Of a stretch of DNA of 64,000 nucleotides, positions 49,128 through 59,001 are shown piece by piece (position 1 is the stretch's first letter; the number at the start of each line of letters is the position of its first letter). The position numbers were made by a program, and so were the translations under genes. Below the pieces are notes generated by a model. The model was not told the DNA's origin and ran no database searches. It was given only the letters and a program-made list of their open reading frames with translations. Source of the stretch: Actinomadura luteofluorescens. Its GTDB lineage: Bacteria > Actinomycetota > Actinomycetes > Streptosporangiales > Streptosporangiaceae. The stretch spans positions 4,526,001-4,590,000 of the forward strand of contig NZ_JACCBA010000001.1 of assembly GCF_013409365.1 (NCBI RefSeq), written 5' to 3'.

Positions 49128-49580
49128 CTACCGCCGGGCGGTGCGGCGCCAGCGGCGCCGCGGGACGCCGTCGCCGGTGTCGACGGTGTTCTGCACGCCG
49201 GGGTCCTGCGCGTTCGCAGGATCCTGCGCGTACCCCGGGTCCTGAGGATGGTTGTGGGTGACACCCCGGTCCGCCGGGTGTTCGACCACACGTTCGACCC
49301 GCTCGGCGGGACGGCCACCGGACGGCGGCGGGTCCTCGATGATGTGCTCCTCGCGGACCACCGTCCCCGGCTCGTCGCCGTAGGCGGGATCGGCCCCGAC
49401 CACACGTCCGGCGGCGCGTCGCGGCCGGGTGTACTTGAGCGTGAACCCCATACTGATCAGGCCGACCAGGATCAGGATCCAACCGACCATGTGGATGTCG
49501 AGGCCGCTGAGGTCAACGCGGATGGCGAAGGCCAGGATCGCCCCGAGGGCGATGAATGCGAGACTGACTCCGATTCCCAT
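49128..49580 (-). CDS. DUF6458 family membrane protein
   Basis: 150 residues from ATG 49580, with GGAG seven bases upstream: MGIGVSLAFIALGAILAFAI, then VDLSGLDIHMVGWILILVGL. This is the DUF6458 core of two transmembrane helices around a VDLSGLD linker. The 80-residue tail is polar and disordered, with a VTHNHPQDPGYAQDP-like repeat. Family function unknown. Confidence 0.85.
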   Translation of the reverse strand: MGIGVSLAFIALGAILAFAIRVDLSGLDIHMVGWILILVGLISMGFTLKYTRPRRAAGRVVGADPAYGDEPGTVVREEHIIEDPPPSGGRPAERVERVVEHPADRGVTHNHPQDPGYAQDPANAQDPGVQNTVDTGDGVPRRRWRRTARR

Positions 49581-49766
49581 GTGTCGGAGCTCCTTCCGGG
49601 GGGACGGACGGGCGTCACGGCAGCCTCTACCCGCCCCTCGGCGAATATGCGGCGGGGTCATGTGGTTCTCGCCATAACGCAAGGGTCGTCCCACCCGGGC
49701 GTCCTGTTGTCCACGGGAACGTTTCGCGTGCACGGCCGCACCGGGTTTTGTGGAACGATTCGTTCG

Positions 49767-50444
49767 GTGGGGACTGCACGTGAGGTTTTCGGTGACGCGC
49801 TGCCGACCGCGGAGCGCTACGCGGCGTTCCTCGCCAAGGCCGGGGTCGAACGCGGGCTCATCGGCCCGCGCGAGGCCGACCGGCTCTGGGAACGCCATCT
49901 GATCAACTGCGCGGTGGTCTCGTCGGCGATACCGCAGGACGCCCAGGTCGTCGACATCGGCTCGGGCGCGGGGCTGCCCGGCATCGTCCTGGCCATCGTC
50001 CGGCCCGATCTGCGGATCACCCTGCTGGAGCCGCTGCTGCGGCGCACGGCGTTCCTGAACGAGTGCGTCGAGCTGCTCGACCTGCGGAACGTCGAGGTCC
50101 GGCGGGCCCGCGCCGAGGACGTGACCGAGGAGTTCGCGGTGGACGTCGCCACGGCACGCGCCGTCGCGCCCCTCGAACGCCTGGCCAGGTGGGCGCTGCC
50201 GCTGCTGCGCCCGGGCGGCGAGCTCCTCGCGCTCAAGGGCGAGCGGGCCGCGACCGAGTTGGAGGAGGCGGGGCCGGTCCTGGAGCGCTTCGGGGTGCGC
50301 TCGACGGAACTGCTGCAAGTAGGGCGCGGTATGGTCGATCCGCCGACAACACTCGTCCGTGTGGTCGCCGGACGAGGAGAGGTTGTCGGGCGACGGCAGC
50401 GCGCCCCCCGGCGCGCCAAAGGGTCGAGGAAGAGGTCTTCATGA
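49767..50444 (+). CDS. rsmG: 16S rRNA (guanine527-N7)-methyltransferase
   Basis: 225 residues. GIDB/RsmG motifs: LWERHLINCAVV, SAM-binding VVDIGSGAGLPGIVLAI, RRTAFLNECVELL, ATARAVAPLERLARW. It methylates G527 in 16S rRNA; loss gives low-level streptomycin resistance in other bacteria. The stop overlaps the parA start (ATGA), so rsmG-parA-parB is a coupled unit. Confidence 0.95.
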   Translation: MGTAREVFGDALPTAERYAAFLAKAGVERGLIGPREADRLWERHLINCAVVSSAIPQDAQVVDIGSGAGLPGIVLAIVRPDLRITLLEPLLRRTAFLNECVELLDLRNVEVRRARAEDVTEEFAVDVATARAVAPLERLARWALPLLRPGGELLALKGERAATELEEAGPVLERFGVRSTELLQVGRGMVDPPTTLVRVVAGRGEVVGRRQRAPRRAKGSRKRSS

Positions 50445-51598
50445 GCACGGGACCAGGACTGGGCAGGCCTGACCGCGCCGACGAATCCCCCGACGAACAG
50501 CCGTCCGGCCCGGGCGGGCCCGGCGCGGACGAGGGCGCTGCGGCGCCCGCCTCCGGTGGGACGCGGCCGGAATCATCGCCGGGCACCGCACCCTCCGGGC
50601 ACGCGATGTGGGGTAACACGACGTCCGGTACCGCGGAGAACGTCGGTTACGTGCCGACGAACGCCGGCGCGCAGCCGCCGGGCTCGCGCAACGGACCAAA
50701 TCAGGGGGAGTCAGAACTCGTGCGAGAGGCGCTGCGGGACGCCAAGGTTTCACATGAAACAGCCGTCACCGCGCTCAAGGCGATGGCGGGCCGCAGGGAT
50801 CGGGAGTGGCCGCGGCCCGACCGATGCCGGGTCATCACGATCGCCAACCAGAAGGGAGGCGTCGGCAAGACCACCAGCTCGGTGAACATCGCCGCCTCCC
50901 TCGCCATGCACGGCGCGCAGGTGCTGGTCGTCGACCTCGACCCGCAGGGCAACGCGTCCACCGCCCTCGGCGTCGACCACCACGCCGAGGTCCCGTCGAT
51001 CTACGACGTGCTGATCGAGGACATGGCGCTGTCGGACATCATCGTCCCGGCGCCGGAGATCCCCAATCTCTTCTGCGCGCCGGCCACGCTCAACCTCGCC
51101 GGCGCGGAGATCGAGCTCGTCTCCAAGGTCGCCCGCGAGTCGCGCCTCCAGCGCGCGCTGGACGCCTACGACATCGAGAAGTTCGACTACGTGCTGATCG
51201 ACTGCCCGCCGTCGCTCGGCCTGCTCACCGTGAACGCCCTCGTCGGGGGCGACGAGCTGCTCATCCCGATCCAGTGCGAGTACTACGCCCTGGAGGGCCT
51301 CGGCCAGCTCATCCGGACGGTCGACCTCGTGAAGGCGCACCTCAACCAGAAACTGAGGGTGTCGACCATCCTGCTGACGATGTACGACGCCCGAACCCGC
51401 CTCGCCGCGCAGGTCGCCGAGGACGTCCGGAGCCACTTCGGCGACGTCGTCCTCAACACGGTGATCCCCCGCAGCGTCCGGGTGTCCGAAGCGCCCAGCT
51501 ACGGACAGTCCGTCATGACCTACGACCCCGGTTCGAGCGGCGCTCTCGCCTACAGCGAGGCCGCCTCGGAGATGGCCCACGGAGGAGCTGTCCAGTGA
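50441..51598 (+). CDS. parA: Chromosome-partitioning ATPase ParA (Soj)
   Basis: 385 residues. A disordered Pro/Gly-rich N-terminus of about 90 residues is followed by the deviant Walker [10 protein letters not shown] near residue 139, [29 protein letters not shown] and [15 protein letters not shown]. It is a ParB-stimulated ATPase. The segment encoding KVSHET coincides with a parS-like 14-mer (50747-50760). Its stop overlaps parB (GTGA). Confidence 0.96.
   Translation: MSTGPGLGRPDRADESPDEQPSGPGGPGADEGAAAPASGGTRPESSPGTAPSGHAMWGNTTSGTAENVGYVPTNAGAQPPGSRNGPNQGESELVREALRDAKVSHETAVTALKAMAGRRDREWPRPDRCRVITIANQKGGVGKTTSSVNIAASLAMHGAQVLVVDLDPQGNASTALGVDHHAEVPSIYDVLIEDMALSDIIVPAPEIPNLFCAPATLNLAGAEIELVSKVARESRLQRALDAYDIEKFDYVLIDCPPSLGLLTVNALVGGDELLIPIQCEYYALEGLGQLIRTVDLVKAHLNQKLRVSTILLTMYDARTRLAAQVAEDVRSHFGDVVLNTVIPRSVRVSEAPSYGQSVMTYDPGSSGALAYSEAASEMAHGGAVQ
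50747..50760. promoter_or_regulatory. parS-like site inside parA
   Basis: GTTTCACATGAAAC, 13 of 14 with consensus, encoding VSHET in ParA. Actinobacterial ParA proteins often read VSRET or VSHET here, consistent with selection on a built-in parS. Confidence 0.7.
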
Positions 51599-52584
51599 GC
51601 CAGCAGCGACGCGGTCTGGGCAGGGGCCTTGGTGCCCTCATTCCCACCGCCCCGCCCACGCCGACGTCCACCGGACCGAACGGCGCGGGAGAGCCGGGAT
51701 ACCCCGGCGGTCCCGTCTCGGACGGCACGGTCGCTCCCGCACCAGCGCTCGAACCGGTCGCCGGAGCCCATTTCGCGGAGTTGCCCGTCCGCTCCATCAC
51801 GGTCAACCCGCGCCAGCCCCGCGAGCACTTCGACGACCAGGCCCTGGAGGAGCTCGCCGAGTCGATCGGCATCGTCGGCCTGCTCCAGCCGATCGTCGTC
51901 CGCAGGTCCCCCTCGGACGAGCACGACTACGAACTGATCATGGGCGAGCGCCGCTGGCGCGCGTCGAAGATGGCCGGGCTGGACGTCATCCCGGCGATCG
52001 TCCGCGACACCGGCGACAACGACCTGCTCCGTGACGCGCTCATGGAGAACCTCCACCGGCAGCAGCTCAACCCGCTGGAGGAGGCCGCCGCGTACCAGCA
52101 GCTGCTGCAGGACTTCGGCGCCACCCACGAGCAGCTCGCCACCCGGATCGGCCGGTCGCGCCCGCACATCACCAACACGCTCCGCCTGCTGAACCTGCCG
52201 CCCGCCGTCCAGCGCCGGGTGGCGGCGGGAGTGCTGTCCGCCGGCCACGCCCGCGCGCTGCTCTCCCTCGACAGCGTCGAGGCTCAGGAGCACCTGGCGC
52301 AGCGGATCGTTCAGGAGGGCCTCTCCGTCCGCGCGCTGGAAGAGATGATCGCGCTCCGCGAGGTGGACGACGAGCCGAAGGCGCCGCGCCAGGGCCGCCG
52401 GAAGCAGCCGGTGGCCCCCCGCCTGGTGGAACTGGCCGACCGCCTCTCCGACCGCTACGAGACCAAGGTCCGCGTCGACATGGGCCGCAACAAGGGCAAG
52501 ATCGTCGTCGAGTTCGCCACCCTGGAGGACCTGGACCGCATCATCAAGTCCATGGCCCCCGAGGACGAAACAGACGACTCCTGA
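51595..52584 (+). CDS. parB: Chromosome-partitioning protein ParB (Spo0J)
   Basis: 329 residues. N-terminal [20 protein letters not shown] (ParA-stimulating), variable linker, ParB/Srx domain with [17 protein letters not shown] (CTP-binding) and [15 protein letters not shown], then HTH ([19 protein letters not shown]) and C-terminal dimer domain. It is a CTP-dependent clamp that loads at parS and spreads. GTG start overlaps the parA stop. Confidence 0.96.
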   Translation: MSQQRRGLGRGLGALIPTAPPTPTSTGPNGAGEPGYPGGPVSDGTVAPAPALEPVAGAHFAELPVRSITVNPRQPREHFDDQALEELAESIGIVGLLQPIVVRRSPSDEHDYELIMGERRWRASKMAGLDVIPAIVRDTGDNDLLRDALMENLHRQQLNPLEEAAAYQQLLQDFGATHEQLATRIGRSRPHITNTLRLLNLPPAVQRRVAAGVLSAGHARALLSLDSVEAQEHLAQRIVQEGLSVRALEEMIALREVDDEPKAPRQGRRKQPVAPRLVELADRLSDRYETKVRVDMGRNKGKIVVEFATLEDLDRIIKSMAPEDETDDS

Positions 52585-52600
52585 AACCTGCCCGCTCCTC

Positions 52601-52631
52601 AGCGCCCCGGACCCCAAGGTTCCGGGGCGCT
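52601..52631 (+). terminator. Hairpin after parB
   Basis: A perfect 11-bp stem, AGCGCCCCGGA with its complement, around a 9-nt loop, followed by TCTCGTT. Confidence 0.8.
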
Positions 52632-52653
52632 TCTCGTTCCACCCTCCCCCAAC

Positions 52654-52667
52654 GTTTCCCGTGAAAC
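52654..52667. promoter_or_regulatory. parS-like site downstream of parB
   Basis: GTTTCCCGTGAAAC, 13 of 14 with consensus, 70 bp after parB. Confidence 0.6.
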
Positions 52668-53034
52668 ATCCCACCCCCGTGGGCTCCACCTAGGCAGAGG
52701 TCCTGTCCAAAGAGGCCCCTAAAGACCGACCCCCTACGCCAAGACCCTCAATCCCCCGGCCACATGGAGGCCTGCCGGACACCCCGCGTCTATACCGACG
52801 GCCCGCGTCGCGCTCAGCCTCACCAGACAAACCAGCCACCGCCCCCCAACTTCTCCAACCCACCGATGCGCCAGGCCCGACCCTGGCGGCACGCCCCTGG
52901 GGTCCTCCGCTCCGCAGATGGAGCGATGCTGCGCTCCCGCCGTCAGGGTTCGCTCGGAGAGGCCGATCGCCTCCTCCGGACCCGCGCACAACCATCCGAG
53001 TGCAGTGAGACACGACGGCGCGGCCCAGGCGCGC

Positions 53035-53570
53035 CAGCGTTGATACCGACGGCCCTTCTCGTCTTGTCGCGCACAGGATCGCCGGACTCGCTAGGTGCCC
53101 GCCTGTCTTCTCTCCGTCTGTCTGTGAGACAAAGCCGATCTCGGCGCCACGGTCCCAGGCTGTTTCTTCCAGAGGAAGCGTCGCCGTGCCCGTAAGTCGC
53201 GCTACCGGACTCGCCCGTAGGGGGCCAACCGCTCCTGCGGACCCGCGCCCAGTCGAGTGCAGTGGCTTCCGACGAGGTCGGTCGGCCGCGGCGGCGGGCC
53301 CTCTTGTCGACTCCGACAATGGCATGCCCTTCCCTGACGGGCGGCGCTATCGCCGTAGCCCAGAGGGCGGCCGTCGTGCCCAGCCTTGCGGCCTATGCCC
53401 ACGGCGCGGCCGACCCTTCCGCAAGCCGGCGTGGGCCAGACGTGTGAAGCCAGCCGAGTGCACGCAGTGCGACTCGACGGCCAAGCCGCCCCAGCGTTGA
53501 TCCCGACGGGCCCCTCTCGTCTCGGCGCGCCCGGAGTCGCCAGACTCGGCTGGCCACCGGTGCCCGACTG
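53035..53570. repeat. Diverged direct repeat in the gene-poor tract
   Basis: The run with GTTGATACCGACGG, TCTCGTCT, GTCGCCGGACTCG-type and GGTGCCCG at about 53035-53100 recurs diverged at about 53495-53570 (GTTGATCCCGACGG, TCTCGTCT, GTCGCCAGACTCG, GGTGCCCG). Blocks ending in CGAGTGCAGTG recur nearby (about 52998 and 53253). Divergence is high and bounds are approximate. Confidence 0.45.
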
Positions 53571-53827
53571 GGCCAGTGTTGCCCGATCTGCGACCAACGC
53601 ATGCTGGGGCAAGCCCGGCGCAGTTCCCGCTGCGCCGCCGTTGTCGGCCCGAGCAGTGAAGGAGCGGCCCGCTCGTCACGGGGCTGCCAAGGTTCTTGCG
53701 TACTGGCCCCGTAGATGGGTCGAGCAGCCAGGCAACTTCTCGAGAGGCGTCCCGTGATCGATTCGAGCGGCGGTGAGGAGCAGTGCCGCCCCGAACCGCC
53801 GGAGGGCCCCGGCTCGCCCACGGGCAA

Positions 53828-53841
53828 GTTTCACGTGAAAC
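53828..53841. promoter_or_regulatory. parS site (perfect)
   Basis: GTTTCACGTGAAAC, 14 of 14 with the consensus palindrome for actinobacterial ParB, in non-coding DNA. Confidence 0.9.
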
Positions 53842-54653
53842 CGTCCCCCTGTAACTCATCGAACCGGGAGCAGGTGGACAGACGACCTCCCCACACATGA
53901 GGCGGCAGCCGTGTGCGTCGACGCGTGGACGCAACCTCAGACTCTCTGATGTAGGGCATCAGTCGGGCATTCAAGGCTGCTGCTCGATTGACACGCCCTC
54001 CTGGCTGCAGAACGTTGGCGCCGCACTGGAGCACCGCCCCATTCCTCAGGCCGGCGCAGCCTCTCACCCCACACCGGCTCTTCCCGCTGAGGGGCCTCGA
54101 GAGGGAGGTGATGAGTCGACAGCTCCCATCGCGTGCGGTCTGGCGGCCCGCTTGCCGAAGGTCCGCGGGTCCCGGCGCCGTCTGCAGGCCGTCGATGATG
54201 CGGAGGACGCCGCGGTCCGTAGACGCGAGTCGGCGGCGCTTGGCTTGCGCGGGTCACGCACCGAGAGCAGAGGCCTTGCCCCGACTCCTCAGTGCGTTCG
54301 GTGGCGCTGGCGAGCGCCTGGCCCTGCGGTACGGCCAGCGGCATCGAGCTGACCGTCCACCTAAGCTTCCGGCGCCCTTCTACGCAGTAGGCGTGGGCAG
54401 AGCACGCAGCCAGGCGTGGCAGGGACATGAGCCACCCACTCTTCCGTGACTGCCCTCGGGGCGACGGTGAGGACCTAGACGGACGCGTGGCGAGCGACGC
54501 CGGCAGGCGATAGGCCAGGAAACCTGGGACTGAATGACACACTTTCGCCAGCCGGCCTGGACGGGCCTTCCCTGCCTTGGCACTGCTGTGGAGGCGGCAG
54601 GGGCGAGAAAGCGGTCCGTCGGGGCAACCTCTCGTACGTGCGAGGAGCGCGTT

Positions 54654-54667
54654 GTTTCACGTGAAAC
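54654..54667. promoter_or_regulatory. parS site (perfect)
   Basis: GTTTCACGTGAAAC, 14 of 14 with consensus, preceded by TT, in non-coding DNA. Confidence 0.92.
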
Positions 54668-55887
54668 GAGGTGCCTGTGTCCCGCGAGTGGTCACCGTGT
54701 GGCGAACTCCGGACCTAGCTGCTCAGCATCCTTTGGACCTCTGGAGTTGGAGCTTCCGAGTTCTCAGGGGGTGCACTACGCCCCCGCAGCCAACGACCCC
54801 ACGCCCTGAAGCTCCGTGCCCCTGCGGCCCTGCGCCCCTGCGGCCCCACACTCCCGAGGTTCTGTGCGCCTGTGCTACGCGGCACCACGGCCGCGCGCTG
54901 CGCTCCCACGGCCTAACGGCCGCCCTGTACCCCTGTCGCCCTGTGCGCCCCCTGCGGCCCTGCGGTTCTGCGGCATCGGGCCTTCGGCGGCGCGGGCCAG
55001 TTCCGTGGTGCCCAGCCAGCGCGGGGCGGTGGGTTGCCCCCTGAGTTCTGCAGGGATGAGGGAAGGACCGAGAGATTGCCTCTAGTTCCGGGTCCGATGC
55101 TGCCTCGATCGCACGACCGCGCGGAAGTCAGGCGATGCCACCACCCGTGCTAGGTCAGCGACTGAGCGACCGCACTTTGCCAGCAGACCCCAGACGGGCG
55201 CTTTGCCTAGCCTGGAACCGCCGATGGCCGCATCGGGTGGAAGAGGACTTGGTCTTCCGGTGGGCCGAGCGTCTTGGTCTCCGGTACCGGGGCAACCCCT
55301 GACGACCCTTTTGATCGCGGATGCCCTCAGAAGACGCCTGAACGCAAGGAGGCGGCCAAGCGTGGGACGGGCCGAGTCCTGGACCGCCTTCGCGCGATGA
55401 TCGCTAGGACGCAGATCTGGGGCCATATGTGGGTAGTTGAGAAGCGGATGGAAGGGTCGGCCGCCCCCTCCACCCCCTGCTTTGGTCAGTCATCGGTAAT
55501 GGAGCCAGTCCCATCGCTTACTGCGGGGAGGGTCAGCGCCGCTCGGACGCCTGTCGCTGCAGCCGACCGCTATCGACCGTGAAAGCTCAGACCGAGCCCC
55601 TGGATCTTCGGATGTACCCAGCCAAGACGTAGGTGATTTACGGAGTTCGTCGTGATCGATGGAGGCCTCCATCGGGTGGGGCTGCATGGCTCACTTCCGC
55701 CGCGTGCTGGTCGAGCGAGTCCACGTCCTGGGCCGTCCCGTCGCGCATTGAGCGAAGGAGTTGGAGGCCCGCGCCAGCGCGCACCCCTGTGGTTGCGCCC
55801 CTAGCACGCCGTCCGTGCGCGACGACCTCCGCGCCCGCGCCACACCCCCATGCCCCACGCCCGCTCCTCACGCCCCTCCTCGCCCCC

Positions 55888-55970
55888 GCGCCACACGTCC
55901 GCGCCGCACCCCCGCGCCACACCCCGCGCCACACCCCGCGCCACACCCCCGCGCCACACCCCCGCGCCAC
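55888..55970. repeat. 12-13-bp GC-rich tandem array
   Basis: Seven copies of a unit beginning GCGCCAC (GCGCCACACCCCC type; one reads GCGCCGC) start at 55888, 55901, 55914, 55926, 55938, 55951 and 55964, alternating 12 and 13 bp. Non-coding. Confidence 0.8.
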
Positions 55971-56185
55971 ATACGCGCACAGGACACGTGCACAGGACAC
56001 GCGCACCACAGACCGTTTGTGTTGCAGGTCGAGGGGACGGGTGCTGGAGTAGCAGTAGTGGCGGCGGTGTTGGGAAGCGGCCTTTTCTCCGTCGCGGCTG
56101 GAATGCGAACGCGTCGTCACCCGCAGCCCGCGTGGCCACCGCATTCGCGGCCAGCCGCCTGTGACTGGTCACCGGGCCGGCCGAT

Positions 56186-56430
56186 CTAAGTCACCTTCCA
56201 GAGCCACTCGAACATCGGGTACCTGCCGGTGTCGAGCAGCGCGCGGGCGTAGGGGGCGCTCTGCTCGACCAGGGTGTCATCGCGTCCTGGCGCATCTCCC
56301 GCGTCCACTCGATCTCGCCGCGCGCCGTGCGCTCGACGTAGCCGTTCAGCATTTCCAGCGTGGCGACACCATGTCGTCGATCGGGATGCCGACGTCCAGT
56401 GCGCCGAAGGCGGACATCGGTCAGATGTAG
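56186..56430 (-). pseudogene. Decayed tetR-family regulator, C-terminal part
   Basis: The minus strand carries protein-like pieces in different frames: a piece in one frame reads FGALDVGIPIDDMV, another reads TLEMLNGYVERTARGEIEW then TREMRQDA, and a third reads DTLVEQSAPYARALLDTGRY then PMFEWLWKVT with a stop at 56186. Together they match the C-terminal ligand-binding domain of TetR-type regulators. At least two small frame changes and the missing HTH show it is dead. The 16-bp repeat array sits at its broken upstream end. Confidence 0.75.
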
Positions 56431-56432
56431 GA

Positions 56433-56560
56433 GCGCCGCCCCACCACGGCGCCGCCCCACCACGGCGCCGCCCCACCACGGCGCCGCCCCACCACGGCGC
56501 CGCCCCACCACGGCGCCGCCCCACCACGGCGCCGCCCCACCACGGCGCCGCCCCACCACG
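56433..56560. repeat. Eight perfect copies of a 16-bp tandem repeat
   Basis: GCGCCGCCCCACCACG is repeated eight times head to tail without a mismatch, followed by a partial ninth copy. Sixteen is not a multiple of three and there are no spacers, so it is a minisatellite, not a coding repeat or a CRISPR array. Confidence 0.95.
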
Positions 56561-56742
56561 GCGCCGGCGCGCCTGCAACTGCCGTGGCTTCTGCCAACGG
56601 CCGCGTGGAAGCTCGCATCGGTTGTGGCCTCGTCCACCACGCCGTCGTCGACGACCACGCCAGGCAGAGTCACGCCCAATCCAGCCCGACGAGGAACTCC
56701 AGAGCCTCCAGCGAATGACCGCCGGCCTGCTAAGCCACCCAA

Positions 56743-56774
<32 letters not shown>

Positions 56775-56864
56775 TCCCAGGCCCGTTCCCATCACCGCCA
56801 CAGGTGGTTCCCACTACGACTCATCCGAGCGCCCCACGACGATCAGGGCGGTCTCACGGTGTCC

Positions 56865-57465
56865 GAGCGAGCCACGGCGTCCCAGCGGTCATGACGGCGG
56901 GACTGTCCGCGGCGATTGGCGGTTCCACGGCGAGGCCCCACTCCGTCCCGGCGGCCTTACGGCGTTCGAGCGGCGGACAAACGGCGAGGGCGGACCAACA
57001 ACGATTGGGGCCCACGGCGTCCGGGCGTTCACAGCGCGCTGGACGCCCCACCGCGAGTTGGACGCCCCCACCGCGAGTTGGACGCCACCACGGCGAGCGG
57101 GCGAACTACGAACGAGCGGGCGAGGTACGACGAGCGAAGCGGTTCCACGACGGTCGGGAGTCCACGGCGTCCGGGCGATGCCACGGCGTCCGGGCGATGC
57201 CACGGCATCCGAGCGGCGCCACGGTGAGTGGGAGGGCTCCACAGCGATTGGCGGTTCATGGCGTTCGGGCGTCCCACGGCGAGCGACGCGGTTCCACGAC
57301 GGCCGGGGGCCCACGACGGCCGGGGGCCCACGACGGCCGGGGTTACGGCGTCCGAGTGGTTACGGCGTCCGGGGGGGCACGGCGTCCGGGGGGTCACGGC
57401 GAGCGGGGCGGTTCCACGACGCTGGGGGGACACCGCGTTCGGGCGGTGCCGCGGGGAGTGGGACC
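56865..57465. repeat. Degenerate interspersed ACGGCG repeat field
   Basis: The words ACGGCGTCCGGGCG, ACGGCGAGCGGG and CACGACGGCCGGGGG recur every 15-40 bp for about 600 bp. Some are exact tandem (CCACGGCGTCCGGGCGATG twice near 57178; GGGGGCCCACGACGGCC twice near 57305), most diverged. Non-coding. Confidence 0.7.
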
Positions 57466-58033
57466 GGGGGTGGCGTTACTGGCTTCGCGCTACCCGCACG
57501 CGCGCGGTGGGCTCCGATTGCACCAGTTTCAGAGGGCGCGGCTGAGTCGCGGGATTGCTGTGGTGATTGGTTGCGTCGCCGCCTTGCTGTGCTTGGGCTT
57601 CCTTGCCGCCTACATGTCGTCCCCGCCACCGCTGCGGGGGTCGTGGCTGTGCTGGCCGAGTTGGTTGTCGGTCGCGGCTCATTCGCCGTATCGCCGCCCT
57701 TGGCGGAGCGGTGGCTGAACGGCTTCATCGGAGTCTGGCCGCCGCGTGCCCTGCTGGCTGGTGGTCATCAGCGACACCGGCGGAGCGTGCACTCGGCACC
57801 TTGGGCGGTGTGCGGCACCACACGCGCGCGCATCCCCACGCGGCCATGCGTCGGTCACCCGTCTGCCGACAACGCCATGAGGGAGTGCAGCTGGATGGGG
57901 CTGATGTAGGTGGTCCTGGGGCGTGGGTATTGCGTGACCGTGGAGCGGTTGTGGCGGGTGGTGTGTTCGGCTGAACGACGGTCGCTGCCCTGGGGGGCTT
58001 TCGTGGATCCCAGCGGGTGCGTGGGGGTGGTCG

Positions 58034-58975
58034 TCAGCGGAGGTGGCGTTGGAGGAGGGATTCGCAGACTTCGCCCAGGTCCAGGTCGGCGACGCTGATG
58101 GCTCGGGGGAGGAGGCTTGTCTCCGTCATGCCGGGGGCGACGTTGACCTCCAGGAAGTGGACCTCGCCGTCGGGGGAGACGATGAGGTCGGTGCGGGAGA
58201 GGTCGCGCAGGCCCAGGGCGCGGTGGGCGGTGATGGCGGCTGCGGCGGCGCGGGCGGTCGCCTCGGGGGTGAGGCGGGCCGGGGTGATGAACTCGGTGTC
58301 GCCGGCGTCGTAGCGGGCCGTGTAGTCGTAGCGGCCGCCGGGGGCGACGATCTCGACGGCGGGCAGGGCGATCGGGGCGCCGTCGCGTTCGATGACGCTG
58401 ACCGCGACCTCCGTGCCGCTGACGTGTCGCTCGACGAGAGCGGCGTCGCCGTAGGCGAAGCAGCCGACCATGGCGGCGGACAGTTCGGACGCCTCGTGGA
58501 CGACCGACGCGCCGAGGGCCGAGCCGCCGCGGGTCGGTTTCACGAACAGGGGGAGGCCGAGGCCGCGGACGATCTGGTCCAGGACGGACGCCGCGCCGAG
58601 GTCGTGGAAGACCTCCTTCGGCAGGGCGACGGAGTCGGGCGTCCGCAGGCCGGCGCGTCGCACGACGGACTTGGCGGTCGGCTTGTCCCAGACGACACGA
58701 CATGCGTCCGGGCGGGCGCCGACGTAGGGGACGTCCAGCAGTTCGAGGACGTCGCGGATCGAGCCGTCCTCCCCCGCCGCGCCGTGCAGGACGGGGAAGA
58801 CGACGTCCGGCGGGTCGTCGGTCAGGGAGTCCAGGAGTGTCGCATCCGCGTCGCGGAGTTCGACCGGGATGTCGCGGGCGCGCAGCGCGTCGGTGACGCG
58901 CCGGCCGGAGCGGAGCGAGACCTCCCGCTCGTAGGAGAGCCCCCCGGCCAGGACGACGACATGCCCGAGTTCCAA
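58034..58975 (-). CDS. ddl: D-alanine--D-alanine ligase
   Basis: 313 residues. ATP-grasp enzyme with VVLAGGLSYEREVSLRSGR, VFPVLHGAAGEDGS, LFVKPTRGGSALG, ALVERHVSGTEVAV and the Mg-binding FLEVNVAPGMTETSLLP. It makes D-Ala-D-Ala for peptidoglycan. TTG start at 58975 follows GAGGGG; a perfect parS lies just upstream. Shorter than the 350-residue DdlA type and of the DdlB length. Confidence 0.93.
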   Translation of the reverse strand: MELGHVVVLAGGLSYEREVSLRSGRRVTDALRARDIPVELRDADATLLDSLTDDPPDVVFPVLHGAAGEDGSIRDVLELLDVPYVGARPDACRVVWDKPTAKSVVRRAGLRTPDSVALPKEVFHDLGAASVLDQIVRGLGLPLFVKPTRGGSALGASVVHEASELSAAMVGCFAYGDAALVERHVSGTEVAVSVIERDGAPIALPAVEIVAPGGRYDYTARYDAGDTEFITPARLTPEATARAAAAAITAHRALGLRDLSRTDLIVSPDGEVHFLEVNVAPGMTETSLLPRAISVADLDLGEVCESLLQRHLR

Positions 58976-58985
58976 GATGCCCCTC

Positions 58986-58999
58986 GTTTCACGTGAAAC
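58986..58999. promoter_or_regulatory. parS site (perfect) between ddl and the aminotransferase gene
   Basis: GTTTCACGTGAAAC, 14 of 14, in the 26-bp gap between the ddl start and the stop of the aminotransferase gene upstream. Confidence 0.92.
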
Positions 59000-59001
59000 A
59001 G

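Noticed and set aside
52690..53325. 211-residue minus-strand ORF after parB
   Set aside because: No domain, no good start, Gly/Arg-rich shadow-like composition inside the gene-poor tract.
56433..56560. CRISPR array
   Set aside because: Units are contiguous with no spacers and no cas genes are present.
56421..56618. ORFs of repeating WWGGAVVGRRRGG- and APPRRRPTT-like sequence
   Set aside because: Translations of the 16-bp tandem repeat in all frames, not proteins.
57538..57720. Membrane-like stretch (GIAVVIGCVAALLCLGFLAA) in the gene-poor tract
   Set aside because: The hydrophobic run is embedded in an ORF that starts in repeat DNA and has no ribosome-binding site or family match; perhaps a relic, but not supportable.
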